DNA from: Papaver somniferum
Taxonomy: Eukaryota; Streptophyta; Magnoliopsida; Ranunculales; Papaveraceae
DNA length: 64,000 bases
Direction: 5' to 3'
NCBI RefSeq assembly: GCF_003573695.1
Contig: NC_039363.1
Span: forward strand, 154,220,406 to 154,284,405
Below the pieces are notes generated by a model. That model had not been told where the DNA came from. It saw only the letters and a program-made list of their open reading frames with translations, and made no database searches. Below are positions 11,659 through 24,402 of this stretch, in pieces (within the stretch, counting starts at the first letter, position 1; every line of letters starts with the position of its first letter). The position numbers and the translations under genes were made by a program.

Positions 11659-13103
11659 TGATAGACACATTTTTATGTCTAATTTGTCTCGATTCTATAT
11701 ATTGATAGTGCTAATTTTTGTGCTTATTATGGTGTTTTATGTGTGTATGTATTTTCGGCCAATAAACATTTTTGGAAAAATCAGCCCGAAAAGTTGCTAA
11801 AGGCACCCGGAGGAATTGTTATTGGCACCCGTAGCTTAGATAGGGGCACCCCAAGGCACCTGCTATCGACACCCCTACTCTGGTTAGGGGCCACCTCTCC
11901 TTCTTCTTTATTGAAACAAAGTCAGGCGGGAAAAAGGGTCTCTCACCTGGGAGATATTTAAGGAGGATTTCGGTGGAGATTTTGTCGGAGTTGGACGTGG
12001 GAAAGGATTGATATTATCCTGTTAGACCCAAACAGCGAATATATGGTGATCAGATTCGAGAAAGTCGTGATATATCTTCGATTTAAGAAAAACAGGGAGT
12101 ATTTATGTTCTCCGATATTTTCAATTTATAAAAGGAAGTACGAAAGGATTTTACGCTCAGATTCTAATGTATCGAGTCCTTATTCGGTTCTGAGGGAGTA
12201 TTGGAGAGGTTGGAGAGTCACAGTTGACGCATAGAGAGGATTCAGGGAAGATAAAAGCCGAAGCTTTTGGAGAAAGAAAAGGTCGATAAAAAAAGAGATT
12301 TCCCGAGAGATTTGAGGATTTGTGTGGTATATATATAGTTTTTGGGAGTCACAGAGGCGGTACGAAGTCATTGGAGAAACTGCAGATATATTTAGAGCAA
12401 CACGGAACCGAGAAGATCGAGTTGCAGGAAGTTGCGTTTTCTGTTGCTGTTGAAGAACATGTGTTACAATAAGAACAGCGTCTCAAACTTGTAATACTGC
12501 TACAGTGATTTCTTTGTAACAATTATACCAGTTACAAATGCACTGTTTTATACCTTTTCATTCTTTTAATCAACTTCTGGGCTATAAACATGTATTTTGA
12601 GCAAGTGACTTATATGAGGAGCTAAACCCCATTCTGAGGCGAGAGAGGAAGCTATTTTTCAAACAAAAAGTGGTATATTCTTATTTATTTAATTATTGCA
12701 ACTAGTTTTATGATTATTTGCCTTGATTGAAAATTGATTAAATGATTTTTGTAAAGCAATTGTTATTTCTTTTGATAGAACATACTTGAACCTAGGTTTT
12801 TGATGTTCTATGCTTTGGATTCACGCTTGTTATTTTGGAAATCTACTTGTTGCAATATTTTAGAATCAAATTAAACGCAAAAAAATGCATAATTATAAAT
12901 ATTGGATTGAATCACTTTGAATTTGGAAAATAGTGAAATTTTAGCCTCAGTGTAATTTTAATATTGATATCATCTTTGTCTGAGTTTATTTTATTTTTTT
13001 TATTTTAGTGAGTTTTCAATTTTAGTTTAGAATTAAAGTCTAAAGTTATCCTTCACAAGTCTGAGAAACGAATCCATTTTTATCATTATCTACAACCACA
13101 TCA
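11659..13103 (+). repeat. E1 5' LTR (1445 bp)
   Basis: Begins TGATAGACAC and ends CCACATCA. The same sequence reappears at 29530-36686, interrupted by a DNA transposon. The region around 11760-11850 (CAATAAACATTTTTGGAAAA, GGCACCCGGAGGA) is also recognisable in LTR A of the - strand element at 45339-47098, so the families are related. Open frames inside it (for example 11743-11961) are LTR sequence, not genes. Confidence 0.93.
12123..12136 (+). promoter_or_regulatory. E1 5' LTR TATA box
   Basis: TTTATAAAAGGAAG sits about 465 bp into the LTR, a usual place for the U3/R boundary. The same motif is retained in the 3' LTR at about 29999-30012. The transcription start is not determined. Confidence 0.55.
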
Positions 13104-13108
13104 ATTTT

Positions 13109-13126
13109 TGGCGCCATTGTCAGGGA
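13109..13126 (+). other. E1 primer-binding site
   Basis: TGGCGCCATTGTCAGGGA lies five bases after the LTR end. It closely resembles the TGGCGCCGTTGCC-type primer site of Athila-like elements, described in the literature as complementary to the 3' end of a tRNA-Asp. It primes minus-strand DNA synthesis. Confidence 0.8.
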
Positions 13127-14189
13127 CTTGTTTTTAGGGTTTTAGATTTTTATTATTTTGTTTTATTTTACATTTTTAGGTATTTATCTTTTGTCTACTG
13201 ATTTTGGATCATAAAGAAAATTGAGCCAAGGAGTTTGGTGATTTCGTAAAGACTTGGAGCTAAAGATTAAAGCAAAAAGAACGGAAAAGAACATATTTTT
13301 ATTTTAGTTATTTTTAATTTTTTTAGGGTTTGATTATTTTCCTTTTTTAGAAAAAAATTGTATTATCGTTTATTTATTATTTTTGTAATTTTTCTTTTCT
13401 TTTTGGACATTTGGACTTTGGGACATTATTTTTTTAAACCCTGCAGATGGTAGTATTAAATATAAACTGTTTTCAAAGAAGGACGACAATTACGATATTG
13501 TCTCAGCCCCTCGGTTTGTACACTGACATAGGAGTCGGTGGACCGAGTCGACTACAACCTATTCATCCCTCGTCTGGAACAGGAGGTAAGTTTTTTTAAA
13601 CACCCGCGAACCCATGTCATCGGGTTACTGTCTTCCTTCGTATGCATATATGTTGAGGACTGTATACAGACATTTATTTTTCTAGTAAAGGGCAAGGCCA
13701 GACCATACAAGATAAGGGTTCGGATTTCATCACCGTTCTCTTCTTGCACGCCTTAGGAAAACGATGCCAAACGCGAACCCAAGCCTAAAAATTTGATTAG
13801 AATGAGACCGATAAGGTAACCATCTTACTAGGAAAGTCGTTCAAAAGACACATTGGTTGCTCTATTAAACTTAACTCGAAGTTCATGATGATTACTGTAA
13901 GCTGAGCAAGCTGCCTTGTAACCCAAGGTAATGTTTTTCTAGTGAAGTCTGAGCATAAAATCTCCATTGAGATTTCCTTGTCTATTTTACTTTAATTCAT
14001 ATTGATTCCAGAGAGGTTTGCTGAAATTGTAACGAATTGCCTTTCGGAAGATTAGAAGATGGTCTAGAAACAATCTAAGTGGAGCCATCATGCTTTTAGT
14101 TTGCTAGAAATCAGTAGGTTTTATTTGGTTGAGTTAGCCTTGTTTTGTGATTGCTTAGAATCCCATTCCAATTTCTTTTGTATGCCTGT
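13127..14189 (+). other. E1 leader between PBS and gag
   Basis: T-rich untranslated leader of about 1 kb, usual in this branch. The small open frames at 13538-13756 and on the other strand are not convincing genes. Confidence 0.6.
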
Positions 14190-15394
14190 ATGCCTGAACG
14201 TAAAAGACACGTTCTAGGTCGATTTATTAAAGAGAAACCTAGTAGTTATAAGAGTCTCGATTACCTTAATTTAGAATGTCCAATTTTTGGAGAGTCCAGT
14301 TTTGAACGTCCGTCTTTTACTAAGGAGAGAATCCCTAATACTCCGATAGTGCCAGAAATGACAACTTTGAAAGCTTTGTTGAATACGACTAGGACTACTC
14401 GTCCCTCATATATCAGGTTAGCTGACACAGATGCAAATTATGAACTTAAACCTGGGGCCATACAGATGCTCCTACTCTTTTTAGGGAAAGAAAATGGAAA
14501 CCTCTATTTCCATGTTAGGGATTTTGAGAAAATTTGTAGTACCCTAAAAATTAGAGGCTTAGATGATGATGCATTGAAACTTAGGTTATTCCTTTTTTTC
14601 CTAAAAGAAAAAGCCAAATCGTGGCTATATAGTTTGACTTCCGAGTCAATCGAAATATATGGACAACTTACATCAGCCTTTTTCAACAAGTTTTTCCCTA
14701 ATCACAAAACATCGTCTATTAGGACGCAAATCTGTACATTTTCGCAACAAGAGGGAGAATCTTTGTGTTAGAGCACTGCTCGGTCGAACCCGCAAGCGTT
14801 TCTGTCTCAAGCTTGTTGTCAAGTTTAGTTGCCAAAACTATAAGTCTTGATTTCTAGTCTACTTATAGCTATGTCTCGGATTAGTATATAGGGTATAATT
14901 TATCTTTAGACTTCACGGCGTTTATCGATTGAAGACTAAGAACTATTAAGGGGAGATTGTGGGACTTCATTAACAAAAGTTATGTGGAGACTTGAACTTA
15001 TCTATCACTCAGAAGTCTATTTCTATCCTATCTCCTATTGACACAAAAGTCGTATAGCTACACAAACTTTAATTTATATACATTTGATATTTTGAGATGA
15101 GTTTAACTCGTTTACATATTTCTCGAAATATATGTTGGTAAGCTTTCGCTTTAACCAAGTTCATCTTTATTCTTGACGAAAATCAAAAGATGATCATGTG
15201 AAAATTGCCTGGTAACATCTTACATGATTTGTGTGAGACGGTCATTTGATGTAGACTCAAAATATTTCATATTGCTCTATTGATCACTTTAAAATTGCTT
15301 TGAAGCTAATAGTTTGTGTGAGACAGCTATTCTTGTCTTCCAAGAATGTTTCAATGATTAAGATGGAGTTTAGAACGATTAACCATTGATTGAA

Positions 15395-15640
15395 TATATC
15401 ACAGTATGCATACCTGTATGCTAATTGTTTCAAGTTATTTAAAGTACGGGAATACTGGTTTGGAAGTTGAAGTCCGGGAACCTAGTATGCATACCCGTAT
15501 GCGTACCGGCTGAGAAGTTCAAATCTGGGAATTCAACTGAGTTTGGTAACTACGACAGTATGTGTACCTGTTAGCATACTGGCGAACCTAGACCAAGTAC
15601 GGAACTCTAAGTATATGTACCCGTTTGCATACTTGAGTGG
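15395..15640 (+). repeat. near-palindromic GTATGCATAC repeats in E2 5' LTR
   Basis: Four or five copies of a motif of the form AGTATGCATACCCGTATGCG are spaced about 60-75 bp apart. Each holds one or two GTATGC-RTAC palindromes separated by CCGT. The same cluster is in the 3' LTR (21500-21760). Position upstream of the TATA box suggests promoter elements; that role is inferred. Confidence 0.65.
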
Positions 15641-16106
15641 GTTAAGTTCTAAAATCGGTTTGTTCATGAACTAATTCATTTATATATTAAGGAATGCAGT
15701 CTTTTGCAAAGCGTGGATATAATGTTCATGAATTGATTCAAGTGAATCAAAATCGATTTTGCTTCAATTATTTCTTGTAAACTTTTATGAGAATATAAAC
15801 AATTGAACAACTCCATAACTAGTTTCATTTGAGTCATTTGAACTAGATGTGATTAAGATGAACAAGGTTGATATGAAAGTTTTCATATGGCTAACTTCGG
15901 TTAACTATTGTTGAGACAACTATGTGTACACGTTTGGGTACAGTTACTCATACCTAAATGAAGTCACATTTCATTTGTGTATAACAACCTAAGTTCGATA
16001 TAACAGTTGAAAGATATTAGCTTGACTCTAATCAGGTTTTCATTTAACGGTGAATATTGAATGCTTTTTTACCAAAGTAACATTGATTGCGAACCCTGAT
16101 TTGAAG

Positions 16107-16118
16107 ACTATATAAGGG
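16107..16118 (+). promoter_or_regulatory. E2 5' LTR TATA box
   Basis: ACTATATAAGGG lies about 1.34 kb into the LTR, downstream of the palindromic cluster. In the 3' LTR the corresponding bases (22231-22242) read ACTACATATGGG, so only the 5' copy keeps the box. Confidence 0.6.
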
Positions 16119-17245
16119 AGAACTCTAGCAACTGGGAAACCTAATCCCACACCTCATGTGTGATAGTAGTTGCGACTAGAGTCGATTCTCCTTTAACCTA
16201 GGTTTTTCCTAAAACCATTATAGGTTAAAGACTTAAAGACTTCATTGGGATTCTGAAGCCAGACCAAACTATTTTCTTTGTAGTTGTGTGTTCTGATCTT
16301 ACTTTGTTCTATCGTGTTGAGTACTATCTTTTCTAAAATTTGCTCGAGATTTAATCTTTGATAGGTAAGGTAAAAAGTAGACACAAACATCTTCCTATCA
16401 TCGTTTGTGATCCCATAATATCTTGTTTCGCTTCCATACAATTAAGATTATTGTGAGGTGATTGATACTACTAGGCTGTTCTTCGGGAATATAAGTCCGG
16501 TGTATCAATTGGTTCATGTTCACCTTGATTTATCAAAATACAAAAGAAAAATCGTAGGTATTTCTGTGGGTAACAGATTTATCTATTTAATAGACTTTTA
16601 TGTATGAGACAAATTTGTTTATCAAGTCTCCAACTTTGGGTCGTAGCAACTCTTATTGTGGGTGAGATCAGCTAAGGGAATCAAGTGTGCAGAATCCGGC
16701 GTGGTTCAAGAGGCGTAAGGAACGCGACTATACCTTAACTAGTGTGAGATTGGTTAGGTCTCAACTACATTCCAGTACGAAGTTAATTGGTAATAGGCTA
16801 GAGTCTATAGCGGCTTAATACAGTGTGGTGTTCAAATCTGGACTAGGTCCCGAGGGTTTTCTGCATTTGCGGTTTCCTTGTTAAAAAAATTTCTGGTGTC
16901 TGTGTTATTTCTTTTCCGCATTATTTTATATAATTGAAATATCACAGGTTGTGCGTAGTTCAATCAATTAGATAATCCAACATTTGGTTGTTGATATAAA
17001 TTGATTGACACTTGGATATTGGTCTTTGGTACCATCCAAGTTATTTCTCATATTAATCCGGCTCACAGATTACTATTTGTTCGATTGCAGATTGATTTGA
17101 GAAATTGAGATATAACTCTTGGATGTATTTTCCTTGATTGAGTCTGACTGTCTAGTTGATTCTCTTAGAAATATATTGGAGTTAGTCCATACTGATTGCC
17201 TAAACGAAATATTAGGTGTGGTTGTTAGACCGTCGGTTTTTGAAT

Positions 17246-17257
17246 TGGTATCAAAGC
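17246..17257 (+). other. E2 primer-binding site
   Basis: TGGTATCAAAGC starts two bases after the LTR end. It differs by one base from TGGTATCAGAGC, the common plant site complementary to initiator tRNA-Met. Confidence 0.8.
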
Positions 17258-17310
17258 AGGCAAACATGTTTAAGACCTCATAAGTCTGTTTTTTGTAGAA
17301 ATCTAACTCT

Positions 17311-18605
17311 ATGAACAATTGTGTTATCTCAAACAATACATCACCAGTCCAGAAACGCTTTGACTTGGTTCAAAGCTCTGATTCTCCTGAGAAATCTTCC
17401 TCATCCTCTCCATGGTCGGAAATTGTGTATAACTGGGAAACACGCCTGGATGAAAAGTTGGATGATATTTCAGATGAAAGTTATTCAGAAGATGGATACA
17501 ATGTTAATGAGGAAGTCTCTCAATATATCAAGCTTTTTGACTATCTCATAAAGAAAAAGAAGTCAACATCTTGTTTGGCTGAGTTTTTGACTCCTCTCTG
17601 TCTAGAAAACAAGAAAATGAGAAAGCTCCTTAAAGGTTATGATAGTGGATATAATCTCTTACAATCCCTTCTTAAAGAACGAGAAGAAGATATGTGTTCA
17701 AAGAATTCTGAGTGTGAAAATCTTCGTCGAGATCTCTTCAAGTTGAAATAAGAACTTGCTGAATCTGAAGCAAGATATGACTCTTAACAAAATTGTTTTA
17801 GTGACAGAGAGATCATTTTTCTTGCTAAAGAAAAACAATTAGAGACTGGCCTAAAAGCTACTCTTGATAAGGTCAAACCACTGGAGGATAACTTAAAAAG
17901 GTTCAATGCTAGCTCGAAGAAATTATCTACTATGCTGGGAGCATGTAAAAAGCATCGTGATACGCGAGGTTTGGGCTATGAAGGAATAGACGCTCCAAGA
18001 TGTGGTATGATCAATTTTGTCTGCGCTAATGACAACCTCCAGCAAAAGAGTTCCACTGATGGAAAAAGTGAAACTTTACCTTCGGCAGTAGAAGTTTCAA
18101 CAAACATATCCCTCCTAAAACTAGTCATATGAGAAAAGCTAATAACTCTCTATGCAGATGTTATTATTGCGGTAACAAAGGTCATCTTGAGAGGAGATAT
18201 CGTTTTCGCTTGCGGAATGAAAAACTTCATAACATTCTTATCTGGATATCTAAGGAAGTAATCAAACCGGTTTCTCATATTACTGGTCTTAACTGTCCAA
18301 CTCTCAGACAAGAAAAGTGTTGTGATGAGCCAAGTCTTTCCTATAAAGATAACACAACAGCTTTCTACAATTGTAAAAAGAATTGTGTTATGCGGACAAA
18401 TGACTGCCTTGTTGATTCAATGAGCAAGAAAACTTCTTTAAACTTTTATTCTGTGACCAAAGGAAGTGTTGGATCAAAAGCGTCAATTGTTCCTGAGTAT
18501 ATTCATATTAATAATCGTGTTTCGGAACTAAAGACCAATATAAATAGACTCAAACGCAGCATTAAGAAAGCAAGGAAAGCAGCAGCTTCAGGTGTCTCTT
18601 GTTAA
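17311..18605 (+). pseudogene. E2 gag-like gene
   Basis: The first frame (17311-17751) encodes a Ser-rich, acidic, helix-prone protein. The same frame continues past stops at 17749 and about 17786 into IIFLAKEKQLETG...SSKKLST and DTRGLGYEGID, a motif string common in the linker of plant copia gag proteins. A frame change near 18125 leads to CYYCGNKGHLERRY (about 18156-18200), a CCHC knuckle whose last Cys is Tyr. The tail to 18605 is Lys/Arg-rich with a predicted coil. The N-terminal UBN2-type core was not recognised. No pol follows. Confidence 0.75.
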
Positions 18606-20849
18606 TTCTCTTGTGACTAATCCTATTGACTTTTCTAAAGATTTTCAAGAAAGAAAAAGGGAAAATATCAATACCCTTGATGAGCTATATGATCATCAAA
18701 TTATAACTTGACTGCTTACAAGTGAGCATCCTCTTTGAGACCGTGTGAGGATGCTCATAATTCTCAAGAAGCTATTCTTCTTGAAAAAATGGTCTTTGGT
18801 GTATCTGTTTTTTGGTTTAGGAATAAAATGACCATCTTACTGTTGAGCCTTGCTCCGGTTAACTATTACATATTGTAATATATTTGATCAATAACTCTTG
18901 AGAATACTCTCTTTGTTGCTTACCTTGAAAACCCTCGTTTTTCTTCCTAATGACTGTTAATCTGTTGTTTTCAACAATTACCTTATGCTTACTTCTGAGT
19001 TAAGTTGTTCTGTCATTAGAATATGTTTTCATCAAAACATATTTTTAAAATAGGCTCCATAGGATTCTTGGTTTTGAGCCTGGCTCATAACCACGGACGT
19101 TTGTGCACCCGACCCTTACCGAACGTAAACAAGTAACGCTAGGGTTTCCCTATGAAGCACTCATATATATGTATCATGCTTTTTCTCTTCTCCTGATACA
19201 TACACGTTTCATAACTTCAAGAGTTCTCTTGAATTTTTTTGTGGTGTGCACAATGGATGGATGCAAAAAAGAAGAAAAAGTTGAAAAGGGAAAGGTTATT
19301 GAGTTTCACGAGAACCCTGTTTTCATATCTTGCTATCATGTCGTTGATCATGAAAACAAACTTCCAGTTTAGATGTCATCTCAATTGGTGGGAAATCTTC
19401 TTCGAGATTTTGGGGTCGTACGTGAACAACTTGAAATTGCAACAAAGAATCTTGAATTTCTGAAGAACGAACTGAAGAAAGAAATTGATAAACTTGTTTG
19501 TGTTTGATATTCGGTTGTTGGTTATGTATAAAGATCTTTGGTTGCGTTCTTCTTAGGATTTATATTTTTTAATGTCTAGGTAACTCCTTATGAGAATTTA
19601 TTCTTGTGTTTTAAGAAGGATAAAAGGGTTTGGAATAGCCTATATTGTGATTACACATTGCTATAGCCAACGATTTTCATCTTGCAATGTTTTTAGATTT
19701 ATTTATTTAAATTCTAAAGTTCATTTGGAAGATGATTTTTCAGTATTAATCTTTATTGGTTTTATATATTGCAAAAATTGTTATGGGATATGTGTGTTAG
19801 CGTCCGTGAACTATGATTTTCCCATATATGTAAAAAGTTAAACCTATTATGTCATTATGCAAATATTGATGGAAGATAGAATGAACTTTTGATTGCAAAG
19901 ATTAAGTCTATGATATTATTATGCAAATATTTATGAAAAATAGAATGAATCTTTGAATATTCTACAGTATTGATCTTTCCCTGATCCACTTCTATGCGAA
20001 AGTATTATATGGCTCTGTAAGTTCTCTTATGTTGAGCATTTCCGATTAAATTAATCATAGGTTCTCTCCTGGTTAATTTACTTGTGTTTTCTGGATACAA
20101 ATTCATGTTTCATGTGATTTGTTAATGTCCAAAGAAATCCTTCTTTTCTTGTGAAAGTAAGGTCGCTCTTGTTGTTCCTTTCGGGGATGATATTTTATGG
20201 GAAGAATTATTAGTTGAACTTGTGCTTAATATCCAAATCTCTGTGGGGAGTGCGGCTGTGGAATATGGTAGGAGTCTTCTTGTATCTTTATAAACTCCTT
20301 GATGAATACACTAAGTTTTGACTATGTGAAATCATCGAAACAAAGTTGATATGTTCTCTTTTAGTCATGAAGTATCTCTATGAGAATTTCATTATGATCC
20401 CACTAGTTTTCGTACCTTTTCCAATTTATATTGACAAAAAGGGGGATAATTAATGTGTAGTTCACACTACAAATACATATGGTTTATGGATCATTATGTA
20501 AAGGGAAGTGGTTTTCATTGTGAGATGAAGTATTTACTAAGGGGGAGTGATACATATCGCCGTAGTATTATTGTCAAAGTTGTGATATAATTGGATTTTG
20601 ATACTATGTAATAATATTATGACACTGTATAACAATAATTGAGAGCAATTGTTTTCTTATTGTCATGGATACGGATCTTCAGCAACTATGATGCTGAGTT
20701 GAACACGTTCAGAATAACATGAGTACTTGGAAGTGACGAAGATTTCGAGTAATGTTGAAGAACCAAGGAAATCAAGCATTTGGATGAGAAGCTACAAAGT
20801 TGATTTATTTTGTAATCCATATGTATTGATAGTTTTGTCACTACAGTTG
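18606..20849 (+). other. E2 region between gag and polypurine tract
   Basis: A 2.2-kb stretch where pol would be expected but no RT, integrase or protease motif is found. It is T-rich. A GGGGGAGTGATA stretch near 20540 and the line GACAAAAAGGGGGATAATT near 20435 look like polypurine-tract relics. Apart from the small frame at 19253-19507 I see no coding evidence. Confidence 0.55.
19253..19507 (+). other. small coiled-coil reading frame split by one TAG
   Basis: A Lys/Glu-rich frame starts at 19253, meets TAG at 19370-19372 and continues in the same frame from ATG at 19373 to TGA at 19505. The second half (REQLEIATKNLEFLKNELKK) has a clear heptad-like pattern. I do not recognise a family. It may be a decayed accessory protein of the element or chance. 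Confidence 0.3.
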
Positions 20850-20863
20850 ACAAAGGGGGAGAT
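20850..20863 (+). other. E2 polypurine tract
   Basis: ACAAAGGGGGAGAT directly precedes the 3' LTR, as expected for plus-strand priming. Confidence 0.85.
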
Positions 20864-23372
20864 TGTTAGAGCACTGCTCGGTCGAACTCGCAAGCGTTGC
20901 TATCTCAAGCTTGTTGTCAAATTTAGTTGCCAAAACTATAAGTCTTGATTTCTAGTCTACTTATAGTTATGTCTCAGATTAGGATAAAATGTGTAATTGA
21001 TCTTTAGACTTCACAACGTTAATCGATTGAAGACTAAGAACTACTAAGGGGAACTTGTGGAACTTCATCAACAAAAGGTCTGTGGAGACTTGAACTCATC
21101 TATCACTCATAAGTCTATTTCTATTTTATCTCCTATTGAGACAAAAGTCGTATAGCTATATAGATTTAATTTATACACATTTGATATTTCGAGCTATGTT
21201 TTAACTCGCTTACATATTTCTCGAAATATGTGTTGGTAAGCTTTCGCTTTAACCAAGTTCATCTTTATTCTTGACGAAAGTCAAAAGATGATCATGTGAA
21301 AATCGCCTGGTAACATCTTACATGATTTGTGTGAGACATTTTTTTGATGTAGTCTCAAAAATATTTCGTATTGATCTATTGATCACTTGAAAATTGCTTT
21401 GAAGCTAATAGTTTGTGTGAGACAGTTATTCCCTTCTTCCAAAAAAATTTCAATAATTAAGATGGAGTTTAGAACGATTAACCATTGATGGAGTATAGCA
21501 CAGTATGCGTACTTGTATGCTAACTGTTGCAAGTTATTCAAAGTCCGAGAACCATAGTATGCATATCCTTATGCGTACTAGTTTGGAAGTTGAAGTCCGG
21601 GAACTTAGTATGCATACCCGTTTGCGTACCGTCTGAGAAGTTCAAGTCCAGGAATTCAACTGAGTTTGGTCACGTACGATAGTATGCGTACCCGATCGCA
21701 CATTGGCGAACCCAGACCAATTCCGGAACTCTAAGTATGCGTACCCGTTTGCATACTTGAGTGGGTTAAGTTCTAAAATCGGTTTGTTAATGAACTAATA
21801 CATTTATATATTAAAGAACCCAATCTTTTGCAAACCGTGGCTATAATGTTCAGGAATTGATTCAAGTGAATCAAAATCGATTTTACTTCAATTGTGTCTT
21901 GTATACTTCTATGAGAATATAAACAATTGAACAACTCCATAACTAGTTTCATTTGAGTCATTCAAACTAGTTGTGATTAAGATGAACAAGGTTGATATGA
22001 AAGTGTTCATATGGCTAACTTCGGTTAACTATTATTGAGCCAATTATGTGCACGCATTTGGGTATGGTTATTCATACGTAAATGAAGTCACATTTCATTT
22101 GTGTATAACAAGCTAAGTTCGATCTAACGGTTGATAGATATTAGCTTGACTCTAGTCAGGTTTTCATCTAATGGTGAATATTGAATGCTTTGTTACCAAG
22201 GTAACATTGATTGCAAACCCTAATTTGAAGACTACATATGGGAGAACTCTAGCAACTGGGAAACCTAATCCCCACACCTCTTGTGTGATACTAGTTGCGA
22301 CTAGAGTCGATTCTCCTTTAACCTAGGTTTTTCCTAAAACCATTATAGGTTAACGACTTCAAAACTTCATTTGGATTCTGAAGCCAAACCCAACTATTTT
22401 CTCTTTAATTGCTTGTTCTGATCTTACTTTGTTCTATCGTGTTGAGTACTATCTTCTCTAAGATTTTGCTCGAGATTTAATCTCCGATAATTAAGGTAAA
22501 AAGTAGTCCCAAACATATTTCTCTCATCGTTTGTGATCCCACAGTATCTTGTATCGCTTCCATACAATTAAGATTGTTGTGAGGTGATTGAAACTACTAG
22601 GCTGTTCTTCGGGAATATAAGTCAGGTGTATCAATTGGTTCATGTTCACCTTGATTTATCAAAATACAGAACATAACTCGTAGGCATTTCTGTGGGAGAC
22701 AGATTTATCTATTCAATAGACTTTTCTGTATGAGACAGATTTGTTTATTAAGTCTTCGACTTGTATCGTATCAACTCTTAGTTGTGGGTGAGATCATCTA
22801 AGGGAATCAAGTGCGCAAAATCCAGCGTGGTTTAAGAGGCGTAAGGAACGCAACTGTACCTTAATCAGTGTGAGCTTGGTTAGGTCTCAACTACATTCCA
22901 GTCCGAAGTTAATTGGTGGTAGGCTAGAGTCTATAGCGGCTTAATACTGTATGGTGTTCAAATATGGACTAGGTTCCGGGGTTTTTCTGCATTTGCTGTT
23001 TTCTCGTTAAAAAAATTTCTGGTGTCTGTGTTATTTATTTTCCGTATTATATTTTTATATAATTGAAATATCACAGGTTGTGCGTAGTTCAATCAATTAG
23101 ATAATCCAACCTTTGGTTATTGATGTAAATTGATTAAAACTTGGATATTGGTCTTTGGTACCATCCAAGTTATTTCTCATATTAATCTGGCTCACAGATT
23201 TCTATCTTTTCGATCGCAGGTTGATTTGAGAAATTGAGATATAACTCTTGGATGTATTTTCCTTGATTGAGTCTGACTGTCTAGTTGATTCTCTTGGAAA
23301 TATATTGGAGTTAGTCCATACATATTACCTAAACGAAATATTGGGTCTGGCTGTTAGACCCCTAGTTTTTCA
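20864..23372 (+). repeat. E2 3' LTR (2509 bp)
   Basis: Aligns with 14766-17243 with scattered substitutions and small indels. Ends in the canonical CA, followed by the target duplication CTTTG. The near-palindromic GTATGC repeats lie at 21500-21760. Its TATA position is mutated. Confidence 0.93.
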
Positions 23373-24402
23373 CTTTGTATAGATATTTGGAAAGGTTCAA
23401 TGATTTGTTAACAGAATTCCTCATCATGGTTTAGAAAAGGTTAGGCTAGTTCAGATCCTTTATGAGGGTTAAGATTATTTCACTACACCATGGTAGAATC
23501 TCTATGTATAGGTGGGTTTGAAAACCAAATAGTTGATGCATCGATGACATCTTTGAACGACATCGCCGAAAAGATCCAACAATGGGAAAATAGTAGGGAA
23601 CCCCTAAAAACAATTCTTTTAGGAAGAGGAAACGTTAATAGGGTAGAAGGAAGCTGTAAATCAGATGCCAAAATTGCAGTGATAGCTAAAAGGTTAGAAG
23701 ATTTAGAGTTGGTCACACTAGTGGTCGAGTGGAGCCTTCTTGGGAAGGCCATACTGTTGAAGAGCAAGCAAATGCTCTTTATAATAACACTAGATTCGAT
23801 AACCGTCAGAAGTTTGACCCATATTCAGAAACCTATAATCATGGTTGGAGAAACCATCCGAACCTTTCTTGGTCTAAGGGCCAAAATCAAGGTCAGTTTA
23901 GTAATTCTAATGCTCCCCGGGTTTTGGCTATACTAAGAATCCTTCAGGACCAGATCAGTTTCAGAATCAGTCAGATAAGAAAACCTTAAGTTTAGAGGAG
24001 TCTTTCTCCTTGTTAACCCAGCAAACTGCAAAATTTCAGTTATCAGTGGAACAAAATCTACAAGATAGTAACAGGATAGGACAAGAAAATAGTCAGGCTA
24101 TTTCCGAGTTAAAAAACCAGGTTGGCATGATAAATGAGTCTTTAAGAGAAAAATGTACGTTTCCTAGTCAAGCACAACCTAACCTTAGAGGAGTTCATGA
24201 AGTAGGTGCAAAAAAATCGAATCAACTGAATGCTATTAAAACCCTTAAGAGTGGTAGAGTTGTAGAAAATAAGGTAACCATGCCTGATAGCGAACATATT
24301 GTAGTTCATCCCTAAGGATCTCACCCCTCGGGACCACCACTAGCTGAGAGGACTGATAAAGTTTCTGATGATTCCAATTCGGTTCTTGAGAGGTCTGATT
24401 CT

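Larger units (their letters stand above)
14766..17243 (+). repeat. E2 5' LTR (2478 bp)
   Basis: Matches 20864-23372 over its length. The last base pair reads GA where the 3' copy has the canonical CA. It contains a TATA box at 16107-16118 and a cluster of near-palindromic repeats in U3. Confidence 0.93.
14766..23372 (+). mobile_element. E2: non-autonomous LTR retrotransposon with 2.5-kb LTRs, in E1 gag
   Basis: It begins TGTTAGAGCACTGC and ends GTTTTTCA, flanked by the 5-bp duplication CTTTG (14761-14765 and 23373-23377). Internal DNA is only 3.6 kb (17244-20863), with a PBS, a broken gag-like gene with a CCHC motif, an uncertain 3' coiled-coil frame and a polypurine tract. No protease, integrase or RT is visible. 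The gag wording suits Ty1/copia, so this is a large retrotransposon derivative dependent on enzymes from elsewhere. Confidence 0.92.
14190..24315 (+). pseudogene. E1 gag, split by E2 and carrying stops
   Basis: The upstream part (14190-14765, first Met of MPERKRHV preferred over the in-frame Met at 14151) holds the retrotransposon gag core with FHVRDFEKIC, LRLF-FFLKEKAKSWL and FSQQEGESL. Translation breaks at E2, inserted at 14766. Past the duplication at 23373 the same protein resumes (YLERFNDLL), with stops around 23420-23480. It continues through ENQIVDASM and IQQWENSREP (23515-23610) and a Gln-rich coiled stretch (24010-24315) ending in the AIKTLKSGR motif typical of Athila gag C termini. 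It would form the virus-like particle core. Two or more frameshifts lie at 23700-24010. Confidence 0.88.

Noticed and set aside
12043..12234. 63-codon frame in the E1 5' LTR
   Set aside because: LTR sequence; the same region in the 3' LTR does not keep the frame.
14504..14689. - strand frame across E1 gag
   Set aside because: Shadow of the gag core on the opposite strand.
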